Shown piece by piece: positions 20,020 to 31,265 of a stretch of DNA of 64,000 bases; the stretch's first letter is position 1, and the number at the start of each line of letters is the position of its first letter. Origin of the DNA: Lineolata rhizophorae (Eukaryota; Ascomycota; Dothideomycetes; Lineolatales; Lineolataceae); assembly GCA_010093515.1 (NCBI GenBank), contig MU001685.1:1-64000 (forward strand), read 5' to 3'. The notes under the pieces are model-generated. The model made no database searches, was not told where the DNA came from, and was given only the letters and a program-made list of their open reading frames with translations. Made by a program: the position numbers and the translations under genes.

Positions 20020-20395
20020 CTCTGGGTAAGACTGGATAGCAAATTGCGAGGATGGAGGGAGTTCACGAACCAGTATTATCTCCACTTCCTTTCTTTCGCT
20101 TACGAAACGGTTCACGAACTTTGTCTAGAAACTTCATCCCTACTGTAATGAACAGAACCCTCGTTAGCAACCATGGCTTTTCCTGGACCGTGTTCTGGCG
20201 TGGTTGTAAGACTCTCGACGAGAGCCGCGGACGTACCGAGGAGTTTAGCGACCGTTCACGTGCGTTGATGCGCTTGGCTCGGCCACTCCGCACTTCCGCC
20301 TCAGCAGAAGCCGTACGTCCTACGGAAAGGTTTCTACTGCGATTCGATTACGGTCCTTGATTTTTAGGAACGCGCACCGACACGCTTCTAATGTC
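20020..20395. promoter_or_regulatory. Divergent promoter region, GH71 and Laa2-like genes
   Basis: A 376-bp region between two divergent genes. On the minus strand an ATG-led run (MKFLDKVREPFRKRKKGS, near 20133) could be a missing first exon of the GH71 gene, but no clean in-phase splice to exon 1 was found. No CGG-N10-CCG site was seen. Confidence 0.4.
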
Positions 20396-22169
20396 ATGTC
20401 GTTGGACCTACTAGCCGAGTTCGGCTCACCGACGGGCGATTCTCAAGCGACGTCCAAACCCGAAAACAAGCCGGCTGTTCCAACATCAGGTCCGAACCAG
20501 GCTGCGGGATATTCATTCTTCGATGATATCGCTCCGCTAGACTCCGGTTTCAAGCATCCGGTCAACGACAGCGCATCTTCCGGGAAGGTCCCGGCGTTTC
20601 AAACAAGCCAGGCTACGCACAGCGGAACGCCAACCGCTGTTCTCCAACAACCGTCTACTTCAGCGGCCGACGACGATTGGGGGGACTTCGAGGATGCCAC
20701 GCCATCTGCAGGATATCCGCAGCCTGCAGCAGCGAACTCGGGGAATGATTTGTTGGGCGGCTTCCAATCGTCAAATACGCTTGATTATGCCAAACAGCCT
20801 GCCGTCGCTCCTAGTGGCGGACTTCCTCAAACTCCACCGAAAGATTTTTTTGACCTGTTGGGGGATTCCGCAGGCCCGAGAGCAATTCAGCACGCCCCCC
20901 GGGAACCTGCGCCTCCGAGACCCAAACCAACAGGGCCGCCACGTGATCCGAACGTTCTGTTTGATGCCGAAGACCTTGATGAAGAAGACGAGTTTGGCGA
21001 ATTTGAGGGGGATGAGTGGGTTCAGCACGAGGATCCTCTAGGTACGGTCGAGCCGCAAAAAGCACTTGGCCAGATGAGTCTGGGCACCGACCAAAGCTCG
21101 CAGAATCCTAGAGAAGCATCAAAGCCATCGCAACCGCAGAATGATCTGCTTGATTTATTATCACCTGCGGAATCGGCGCCAGCAGAGCCGGCACCAATTT
21201 CGACACAAAGCGAGGCAAGCGCAACATCAAGACGAAAAGCTCCGCGATTGGTCCAGAGCTTTGCCCAGAAGACCCAGACGGCCCGGCAGAGTCCCGCAGC
21301 AAAGAAGCAAGAGGAAGAGGAGGAAGAGGAGTGGCCAGATTTTCCGGACGACCAAGCACCTTCGGGCAACACGAACGACAAGTCGCCCCTTTCGGCACTG
21401 TCCACGAGCGTTATAGGCTTCTCTTCGTCCACTGAAAATGACACCACCGATGTTCCACCAACGAACATACCTCCACCTGCCTTGATACTCGGCCTCTTCC
21501 CATCCCTCCTCAATTCCGCACAAAGAGCGCTTTTTGAGCCCCTCTCTAGCGCCTCACCCGACACGAAGTCGGCGATACTCTCTTCTTCCATTACACATGA
21601 CTTTCTGCGGGCTTATCTCGCCCTAGGCACGGTCGTCGGCCGAGTCATTGCGGGCCGCAAAATGCGTTGGAAGCGAGATTCACATCTTGCGCAAGGGATG
21701 CGCATCGGGCCCGCCGCGTCGGGAGGACGCGTTGGGGCGGGGATGAAACTCACGGGCGTTGATCGCGCCGAGTCGACCCGCGAGCAAACCGAGGTCCTAG
21801 ACGTGCTGCGCGTGTGGAAGACGCAAGTGGGCAAGCTGAGGTCGGCCGTCGCTGGCGCCAGCAATGCAGGTGCTACGCATCTGGGTCACGTCCCCGAGCT
21901 GCGGGAAACGATGCCCGTCAAGAGGGCGACGCAACAAGAGGGAGGGCTCACGGCGCCGCGGCCGTGCGCCTTGTGCGGGCTGCGGAGAGAGGAGAGGGTT
22001 GACAAGGTGGACTTTGACGTGCAGGACAACTTTGGGGAGTGGTGGATAGAGAGGACCAGCATGCACCGAGGTACGTGCGCCACTTGTTTGCTCGAGGCGA
22101 AAAGCTGAAATTGTCACAGCGTGCAAAAACTTTTGGAACGGGAACAGGGAGAAGCTGCGGCAACGTTGA
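20396..22169 (+). CDS. Aftiphilin/Laa2-like clathrin-adaptor accessory protein
   Basis: Two exons, 20396-22070 and 22120-22169, with a 49-nt intron (GTACGT donor, CACAG acceptor); 574 residues. The N-terminal two thirds are disordered and carry repeated acidic WxxF/FxxF-type motifs: DDWGDFED, DEFGEFEGDEW and EEWPDFPDD, the form bound by the ear domains of AP-1/GGA clathrin adaptors, plus several DLL-type motifs (LLDLL, DLLGD). The C-terminus is a folded, Cys-containing block (CALCGLRREERV, then FGEWWIERTSMHR), completed by a short last exon encoding ACKNFWNGNREKLRQR. By analogy with yeast Laa2 (YBL010C) and aftiphilin it should act at trans-Golgi or endosomal membranes. The motif evidence is direct; the family name is an inference. 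The start is the first ATG giving MSLDLLAEFG. Confidence 0.72.
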
Positions 22170-23096
22170 GACGGGGGAGCGGGCTGGCAGCTTCACGTGA
22201 CTGCGACATGTACCGTACCGTTGGGAAAATGCCGTGGATCCCGTGATCGGCAACGCCGCGGGTTCCCGGAGATACGGAGTAAAGGGTTCCAGACAGCAAT
22301 CTGAGCTCGACGAAGAAACCCTGAGACGAGCGCGAACGGGGCGACAGCGCCAGGCCGGGCTAGTCTTGCACGTACTCCGTTGTGATGAGCTTGCGAAGAT
22401 TCCGGTCGGAGGATGCGGGCGGGTGCGCCTCTTGCGTCCGGTTTTCGAGGACGAAGAGGGCTGCCGGTGCCCCGCCTTTAGGTAAGCCGCGCGGGTCGGG
22501 CGTACCACGTAGGACGGATGCGCTCGCGCCCGGCCCCGGGTAAGTTGCCCGGCGGCGCGGGTGATGATGCTCGAGTCGCGACAGACGGGTGCACACCGGC
22601 GCTCGTGTCCACAAGAGGACGCCGGCGGGCGCCTGGGTAGAGAGCGCGGCCGTCAGCCGGCGCCGGCCACGTTGTCGGCCGCCGTCGTCACGCGGCGGCG
22701 GCTTTGTCCGGCCAGCAATCACAAGCCAGACCGCGGCGACGGCCCGGCGTGCAGGGGCCCAGACCGCCCGCAGCGACGGCGACCGCCATTATCCACCACC
22801 GCACGCCGCGAGTTCCTCAACCTCCATCCCCGCCGCTCCAGCCCGCCCCATTCAGCGCATGCGTGGCAGCGGAGCGCCTTTTGCATCCTGCCGTATATAT
22901 CGCGTCCTCCACCGGCTTAAGTAGTAGTTTCATGTGCCTGATTTGCTCTTAAATCCGCCCCATCCCGCCGCGCCATCCCGTCGAATCCCTCTCCGCTGCC
23001 GTCCCGCGTCCGCCCCGCCGCAGCCGACGCCGCCGCCTCCCTCTGCTCGTTCCCGTTCCCCCGATCCCAGCGTCGCTGGCTTCACTCAGCCGTCCG
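22170..23096. other. Intergenic: Laa2-like 3' side and PAS kinase promoter
   Basis: No gene is supported. The last 300 bases are very C-rich, as in many fungal 5' leaders. Two TACGGAGTA/TACTCCGTT motifs occur at about 22274 and 22374. Confidence 0.5.
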
Positions 23097-26000
23097 ATGG
23101 TGATGACCACGCCAGCCGACAATGGTCAGTAGAGCCCGCGTAGCTTCGCCCCTTTTCCTGTTGGTGCCCGTGTGGCTAGGCCGGTGCCGGGCATCGCCTG
23201 GCCCTCCCCCGGGCGGTTGGCGGGCCCCTTGACCTCAACGTTCTCTCGCTCCATCGCCACGGCCGGTCCCGTGCCCGCACGCTCCCGTCACGATGGGCCG
23301 CGTCCGCACGTGCTGCGGCGTCACTGGACCAGGCCGTTGCGCCGTGCGAGCGGCGGCCCTGGCGGCTCAAATTGCTTGCGTTTGGCTCGCGGTGCTGACG
23401 AGCGTCAATCGACAGGCTCCTTCGCTCCCCCACAATCGTTGGCTGCGTCGCAGCGCAGATCGCCGCACCCGGCGCCAGACGTCCACATCCCCAAGAACAA
23501 GAGCACGGGCAATCTCCTAGCGCAGGCGGCCGCTTCGCCGGCGCTGACGATCGATACGCGGGCGCGCCTCTCGCTCGACGCGAGCGCGCTGGACCTGGAG
23601 AGGATGGCAAGGTTGGTGCCCCGGCGTCCGCGGACCGGGACAGGAGGGCGAGCCGGCCGAGGGCGCTCGGGGCCGCCTCCGGCGCCTCCTTCGCCGCCTT
23701 CGTCGGCTTCGTCACCTTCACCGTGTCGCGAGCTAACCGCCCGCTGCAGATCCCCCATCGTCCCCGAGCACGAGCACGGCCTGGGAGCGTCCGGCCTCCG
23801 CCGCATCCGCCAGCAGCCACCACCGCGCCCGCCCGGCACGCCCGGCGCCTTCACCGCGCAGCCCTCGCGTGCCGGCTCGCTCAACCTCTCGCTACCGCCC
23901 ACCCGGCGCCCGTCGGCCTCGCTGCCATCCGGCCCCGGCTCGCCGACGCTGGCCTTCAGCGAGGACCTGCACCGCTTCCCCACCGAGTCGCTCCACTCCT
24001 TCTCCTTCGCCCACCAGTCCGAGGACTTCATCCACAACCGCCAGAATGTGCTGAAGCGCTCCATCGACTTCATGCGCGACAAGCTCGGCTGGGCCGCCAG
24101 CAACCCCGCCATAGCAAACGCCCAGGCCCGCCTGAGCGGCGACCAGGAGGTCCAGAGCATGATGGAGCTGCTTTCGCGGGCAAACCTCATCGGCCAGGAC
24201 GCCCTGCACGCCCACGGCCTGGGCGCCATGGGTCCTGCAACGGGGCCCGCCGACATGTCCGGCGAGAACATATTCGAGAAGAGCTTCATCGCCCGCACCG
24301 AGAGCCCCAAGAGCATGGAGGACCCGGAGTCGCCGGCGACCGAGTCTGCCAAGGGTGGTACGGACGAGCTAAGCATCCCTGACTCACGGCTCGAGTTGCA
24401 ACTCAAGCTCGACAGCGCGGTGAAGCGGGAACCTCCCGCAGATGTCGCCAGCGATTCTTCACCCCCGAAGCGGACCGGCAGCTCCCCCCCACCGGCGCCC
24501 CGCGCCACCCTTAAACGCACCTTTACCGACGTCGACGGTCTATCCCTACAGAACAAGCTTACCGATGCGCTGGCGCAACCGTATCTTGCCGGAGATCTCG
24601 CCCAGGACGGCCAGATTGTGCCTCCTAGCGCGCTGCCGAACGTCACGACCACCTTCCATTCGGTCCCGAACTCCCACACTGCGGGCAACGCCCCTCACGG
24701 CCACGGCAGTCGGTGGGCGCCCGCGGCGCAGGCAATCTTCACAACCGACGCTCAACCGCCGTGGACCATCACCTCGGCAAATGACCTCGCCTGTCTCGTG
24801 TTCGGAGTCACCAGGGCCGAAGTCCGCAAGCTCGGCATTCTCGAGGTGGTCCGTGAAGAGCGCCGGAAATGGCTGGAGGACAAGCTCAGGGATCCACTAT
24901 CGGGTACTTCGAAATCAAAGGAGCCGGTGAGTCAGAGCGAGAAGTCTAGCCCGACACCTACGACGAGTCTGGCTGTGGGTAACGGCGTCACTGCAAAGCT
25001 CCTTAGCAAGCCACCTTCCCGAGTGGCTGGTCGAAGGCCGCGAGGGCGGTCCAAGACTGATGACGGAAGCGGAGCCGCCTTCGGCTCCAACAAGCCTGTG
25101 AAGGGCGGCTTAAACCACGACAAGAACAAATCTAGGGGCGTGCTGCTGTGCGGTGATGTGGTGCCGATCCAGAAGCGAAACGGTGCTACCGGATCCGCGA
25201 GTCTTTGGGTCAAGGAAAAACGAGGAGGCTTGATCTGGGTGCTGGAGGAGATCGCCGAGGATGTGGTTTATATCTATCTCGACGAGGTCGGCTGCGTCAC
25301 CAAGGGCCAAGGTGCGATCGAGGCCATTTGGGGCACAGAGCGGATGCGCCGAGGCATGGACATCAAGAGGCTCATACCCGGCATTCCCCGACTTGAGGGA
25401 ACGAACACCGGAGCACTTGATTACGACAAGATTCGCGACCTCCGCACATTCACAGCGCGCACGTCCAACAACATCAGCATTCCCGTCACGGTTGAACTGC
25501 TATCGGACGAGCCCGGATTCCGCGTCTCGAGCTTCCCGCACATCGCTGGCATCATGGTCCTCTCCTCCTCGACGCTGCGTATCACGAGCTCCAACACCGT
25601 CTTCTCGAGCGCCCTGTTCGGGCAGAGCTCGGCAGATGGTCTTCACATAAACGAACTCATTCCCGGACTCGACAAGTTGCTAAGGATCATGACAGACGAG
25701 GACAAGATCCAACTCGTGGACGGAATAGTTATTCCGGAACACTCCTTCCGCCGAGCTCGCGCGCTTCTCGCGCTTCGCGAAGGCAAGACTGACGCTGCGG
25801 CCGTATTTTTGAGGCCTAGCGGGCTGCCAGCGCGGCACCGCGATGGTGCGGAAATCATGGTGGACGTTCAGATGCGCGTCGTCAAGAGTGAACGATCGGT
25901 GTTAGAAGAGCAAGCCATCGATGACGCCGACGCTGACGGTCCGACCTCGTCGGCGCAGGTGGTATACGCCCTATGGATCACGTACTCGCGCCAGCTGCAC

Positions 26001-27172
26001 GCCGCAAATAGCGGCGTTGGCCCCGTAACCCCACTCACCTCTCGGCCCGGAACGCCACCTCACCAACCATCTCCAGGCCAGTCGGCAGCTGCGATTCGTG
26101 GCGGGGATGGCGTGGCCGACCTCACCAAAGACGCTCACGTGTCTCTCCTCACCCAACAACTTCGCGAGGCTCAGCAGGATTCGGTCCCGTCGGCCCCAGT
26201 GACGCCGCCGCGGGAGGAAGAGGCGCCCGTTCGCCCTTCATCACCCCCTCAATCCGCAACCTCGACGCCGATCCGTCGCGGTCACAAGTCCACCAAAACG
26301 ATCAACGACTTTGTGGTTCTAGAAGACATGGGCCAGGGAGCATATGGTCAAGTCAAGCTTTGCCGGTACAAGAAGAATGCGTCCAACAAGGTGGTCATCA
26401 AGTATGTGACGAAGCGGCGCATCTTGGTCGACACCTGGACCCGCGACCGCCGGCTCGGCACCGTTCCACTAGAGATCCATGTGCTCGATTACCTCCGTCG
26501 AGACGGTCTCAAACACGCTAACATCGTCGAGATGTCGGACTTCTTCGAGGACGACGTCAATTACTACATCGAAATGGTTCCTCACGGGCTCCCTGGCATG
26601 GATCTGTTTGACTACATTGAGCTGAGGGTCAATATGGACGAGCAGGAATGCAGGAAGATATTCGTTCAGGTCGCCGAGGCCATCTGGCATCTGCATACAA
26701 AGGCCAAGGTCGTGCATCGCGACATCAAGGATGAAAATGTCATTCTTGACGGCGAGGGGAACATCAAACTTATCGACTTTGGCTCCGCGGCGTATATCAA
26801 GAATGGCCCTTTTGACGTTTTTGTGGGCACGATTGGTGAGTTTCCCCTAGGAATGTGGTGCTCCGCTTGCATTCGTTAAACAGTCGTGCAGATTACGCCG
26901 CCCCAGAGGTCCTCGCCGGCAAGTCATACCGAGGTAAGGAGCAAGACGTGTGGGCTCTCGGCATCCTGCTCTACACCATCGTTTACAAAGAAAATCCGTT
27001 CTACTCGATTGATGAGATCATGGACCACGACTTGCGTGTCCCATACGTCATGTCCGAGCACAACCTCGACCTCATCCGTATGATGCTCGATCGAGACGTG
27101 GACCAGCGGATTACGATCAGTCAGGTGCTCGAACATGCATGGTGTGCGGTGGATACATCTGGTGAAGATTAG
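23097..27172 (+). CDS. PAS kinase-like serine/threonine kinase
   Basis: Best model: exons 23097-23124, 23416-26835 and 26892-27172, 1242 residues. The final intron (26836-26891, GTGAGT...GCAG) is clear. The first coding exon is only 28 nt with a GTCAGT donor and rejoins the frame at 23416 after a CTGAC branch and CAG. An extra in-phase 138-nt intron (23612-23749, CTAAC branch, CTGCAG acceptor, weak GTTGGT donor) may remove a Pro-rich stretch. A PAS-like region starts near residue 445 (TDAQPPWTITSANDLACLVFG). The kinase domain spans about 970-1235, with GQGAYGQVK, VVHRDIKDEN, IDFGSAA and DYAAPEVLAG, and is complete. Domain order fits the Psk1/Psk2 group, which in yeast adjusts sugar partitioning and translation in response to nutrients. 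Cytosolic by prediction. Confidence 0.87.
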
Positions 27173-28316
27173 ATTAGAGTGAAGTGAGTTGCGTTTACAT
27201 ATTTTGATGCTTGGAGAGTGACCGCGTTCGGGACCGAACAGGTAGGCCGGTCGAAGTGCATGGCGGGGTGTTAGGTAGAGGATTGATGCGTTCCCGAACT
27301 CGTGGCGGGTAATGTTTTGGCGCTGCTCCGATGAGATCGGAGTTCGGAATCGGGATCAGAGAAGACGAACAAAATTAAAATGCCTTTCCACCATTGTTTC
27401 TTCATGCCTGGCGAGTCGGCTGATGCTCCCGTCACCATTCCGCGCCGCCTTCACCATGCGGCTAATGACTGCTTTCGTCGCTCTTTTCCAGCGCCTCTGT
27501 TATTCTTGCGTTTCCGGCCTTGTTCGGCCTTCCATTTGAATACTCGATTCTATACATACCCTCTTGGATTGTTTGGGAGTCGTTAGGGCAGATAGAGTGG
27601 AAGGACAACCCACCCGCCAGGTTCAAACTGACCGAATGTACTATGTAAAGAGAATCCGACCCGATCATGATAGGACGGTCGTGTTGGCACGCACTGGATG
27701 TATATGGAGCTACTTTTGATCTCTCCCATTGACTAGCCTAGATCACGTGCATACGTAGACAGCGGGCTCAAAGCACGCCCTTCAAGAAGCGAGCCTTCAC
27801 CCGCACGCACACCTTTCGGACAACACAACCTCAACTGTCAATATCTGCGTGCGGCCAAAAGCCACCCTCACCGTGAAGGGCACTGGAATCACACCTAGCC
27901 TTCCGTGGCTTTTGGGGGCTGACGAAGCTCTGTCACGTGCGATCCTTGGTGGACGAGCATGGGGCTGTCGCGCTCCAAGCGAGGCGCCGGGGGATTTGAA
28001 ACACGTCAAGACAAGGCCTGGCTCGCGGGTCGAAACTCGCCGCGAGGCGCGCAACCAACCCTCAGGGATCGCCCGGCGGGACAAGAAAGAGCCGTCGGCT
28101 CCGCGAATAGGGGCGCCGCAGGATGCAAGCCCAGGCTGGCGCAAACGCAAACGACTCGGAGGGCCACGGTCCCGGGCGACTAGCGCCCATGTTTTCGCCC
28201 CCCCGTCCTCTCCTTCGCCTGGTCAAGGCGAACAATATAATGGCGTTAGGCGCCCCGTTTCCTGCGGGACCGCAACTCTCGAACCGCTGCCGTTCCTCGC
28301 AGGTCGCGCTGCGGAA
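27173..28316. other. Intergenic between PAS kinase and P450
   Basis: The first part is probably the kinase 3' untranslated region; the last part is the P450 promoter and leader. A frame open from 27849 runs into the P450 start but has no ATG and is not protein-like, so it is left out. Nothing else stands out. Confidence 0.5.
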
Positions 28317-30362
28317 ATGGCTCTCACGACGCTGGCGCAGGTGGCCTGGGTGGGCGTGCCCCTCCTGCTGGTCTATCTCTACGACCGGCTGCGGGCGTAC
28401 CGGTTCAGGCAGAACTTCAACATCCCGCAGCCCAAGCCGTCGCTCATTTTGGGGAACATGGGGACCGTGGGGGAGTACATGAAGAAAGGCAATCCGGAGC
28501 GGAATACTGGTGAGTGCAGTCTGTCTTCTCTCAATTGCGCTTGCCCTCAATAGACTCGATCCGCCGTTGCGCTCACTCTACCACCCTCGCCGCAGACTAC
28601 ATTTGGTCGGACATCTCCAAGGCCCTCGGTGACCCGCCGTTGTATCTGGTAGATGTGCGCCCGTTCAGTGCGTACCCAATCTGCATAGTCAACTCCCATG
28701 AGATCGCCGAGAAACTGTCAAAGGCGTCGAAATTGTTTGCGTACGGCACGACGAAGTCACCGACGATGTCTTCCCTGCAGCCAATTGTTGGACGAGAGTC
28801 CATCCTGATTCAAGATGTAGGAATATGTTTCGTTCGGGAGATCGCCGCCCAGGTTTCGATTGAGTGTGTTGGTTTGCTCAATAATGAACATGTTCGTGTG
28901 CTGACCGGCCTCTTGGCGTGCAGGGCGAGGAGTGGAAGTCGCTCCGTAAAATCTTCAACCCTGGATTTGCGCCCCAGCACTTAATCTCCTTACTTCCGCG
29001 CATCTGCGAGAAGACAATCCCTTTTGTTAATCGTCTAGACGAGCTCGCTCGGAGCGGCGAGGAGTTTGCTTTGGACTCGCTCTGCGTCTCACTAACCTTT
29101 GACATCATCGGTAACGCCCGCCTTCTCTTCAGGGGAGAATGTTCAGACATCGCTGACGTCCGCTAGGCGCCGTTGTGCTCGATCTAGATTTGCATGCTCA
29201 AGCGCCCGAGGAACAACAGTCGCAAATAGTTAGAGACTACACAAAGCTGCTCGGCGCGTTCTCCGACATCGGCATGGGCGTCATAGTGATGCCGTGGACG
29301 GCCTTGAGGCGGTGGTATCGCGGCCGCAAGGCCGACCAGGCCGTCAAGGCGGCTATCCAGCAAAAGTTCGACGAGGTGAAGAACCCGCAAGCGACGAAGT
29401 CAGCGACGGCGGCCAAGTCGGTCGTGGCACTGGCGTTGCAGCACGTGGACAAGCTCACGCCAGGTCTGCTGCAGCAGACGGCCGACCAGATCAAGACGTT
29501 CCTGTTCGCCGGCCACGACACGACGGCCATCCTACTACAGTGGGCCATCTACGAGCTGTCGCGGCATCCGCGGGCGCTGGCGACCCTGCGGGCGGAGCAC
29601 GACGAGGTGCTCGGCCCGGACACTTCGCCGGCGGCTGTCATCGAGGCCTTCACGACGCGCGGCGAGGAGACGATGCGCCGCATGAAGTACACATCGGCGG
29701 TGATCAAGGAGGTTCTGCGGCTGTACCCGCCGGCGGGCACGGCACGCTTCGCGCCCAAGGGCACGGGGTTCACGCTGCCCGTCGGCGCCGACGGCCGCGA
29801 CGCCTGCGTCGACGGCATGGTACTGTACATCTGCCACCACCTGATCCAGCGCGACCGGGCCGTCTACGGCGACACGGCCGACGTGTTCGTGCCGGAGCGG
29901 TGGCTGGGCGACGCCGACACGGACGCGGCTGCGTCGGCCGCCGCCGTCGCTGAGGACAGCGCCGGCACCGGCGCCGGCAAGCCGCGCGACGACAAGCGCA
30001 CCCCCGCGAGCGCGTGGCGGCCCTTCGAACGCGGGCCGCGCCACTGCATCGGCCAGGAGCTCGCCAACATCGAGGCGCGCGTCATCCTCGCCTGCATCGC
30101 GCGCCGCTACGACTTCGTCAAGGTGGGCATCGGCGCGCTCGATTACGACGCCGACGGCAACGTCGTCGTGGACGACGTGGGGCGCGGCAAGTGTCCGGGG
30201 GAGGAGCTGTTCAACGTGAGTTGATTCCGCGTTTACGGGGGGATGGCGCCGACGAAGTGACGTCGGGGAAATTCTCGGCTTTCGCTAACGATCATGCAGA
30301 GGAGACAGGTCACGTCGCGCCCAGTCGACGGCACCAAGGTCCGGGTGAGCTTGCGGAAGTAG
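28317..30362 (+). CDS. Cytochrome P450 monooxygenase
   Basis: Five exons: 28317-28509, 28596-28816, 28924-29110, 29167-30215 and 30300-30362; introns of 86, 107, 56 and 84 nt; 570 residues. An N-terminal hydrophobic anchor (VAWVGVPLLLVYLY) places it in the ER membrane. The P450 landmarks are all present: I-helix AGHDTTA, K-helix EVLRLYPPAG (ExxR), PERW, and the heme loop FERGPRHCIGQELA with Cys494. The sequence is reminiscent of the CYP59-like (StcS-type) group, but family assignment needs a search. An Asp/Ala/Gly-rich insertion of about 35 residues sits between PERW and the heme loop. The short last exon supplies the terminal beta strand (VTSRPVDGTKVRVSLRK). No other biosynthetic genes flank it, so its substrate is unknown. 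Confidence 0.92.
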
Positions 30363-31265
30363 ATGAGGAGGTCATTGCCAATGGAAACACAAGGTTTTTG
30401 AATAGCGCTTGTAACTGTTCTAGCAATTATCAGGGGAGGTTGGAACTATTTGCTGGGTTTCTTACAACATATATGCGGCACGGACATTTCGATTGGAGCT
30501 TGATAACTCCTCTACTCTTGAATTCAAACTCCAGTGTTTGACCGCCACCAAAGACATCACATAGTCACTTGCTTTGAGCCGGTGTTCGAAACGAACTTCC
30601 TGATATTGAGCCCACACCGGGCATTCGATCCATATGAACGCAGTAAAAACTAGCCATTTAGGCTTCTAAAAGGAAAGAGGGCACCATGAAGATGTGAGCA
30701 TAAAAACAAAATCAGAACGCAGCAAACGCATGGCAAAGCACTTGGGGTATTCATCCATCCCATGCATCCAAAACCCGCCCAGACCGCCAGCCATCCCTTT
30801 CCCGCAGCAAAGGCAGGACGGGTTTTGCAAATCCAACCAAAGCAGCAGAGCAAGCAAAATTAAGAAAGAAAGAGAAAAAAAAAAGAAATTAAAAAAGTGA
30901 CGCACTATAAAAGCGCCAAGCCGAGACAGAAAGCCACCTAACTTTTCCATGTTCCCATTTCCCTCAACTCGACGCGTCCTCCCGTAAAAGAAAAGTCGCA
31001 AATTCCCGATATGAACCGTTCCTAACCCCCCTACGCGCGCAAAGTAAACCAGGGACGCCATTAGGACACTAGAGTGTCCACTCGTGTCCGCAACATCCAA
31101 AGGTTGTACCCAAGCCCGATGAGAAAACTCCACGCTGGATACGGGCAATGCAATGCAATGCAATACCCACGTATAAATGAAACCATCCCATACCAGGCAG
31201 GGCGAAAAACATAAACATGAGGAAGGGAATAGGAACATAGATGCTCGAAGAGAGAACTCAAGCCT
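30363..31265. other. Convergent intergenic region, P450 and Med15 3' ends
   Basis: Both flanking genes end here, so the stretch should hold two 3' untranslated regions. It is moderately AT-rich with an A-rich run at 30855-30896 and a (GCAAT)n-like run at about 31144-31163. No gene is supported. Confidence 0.5.
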
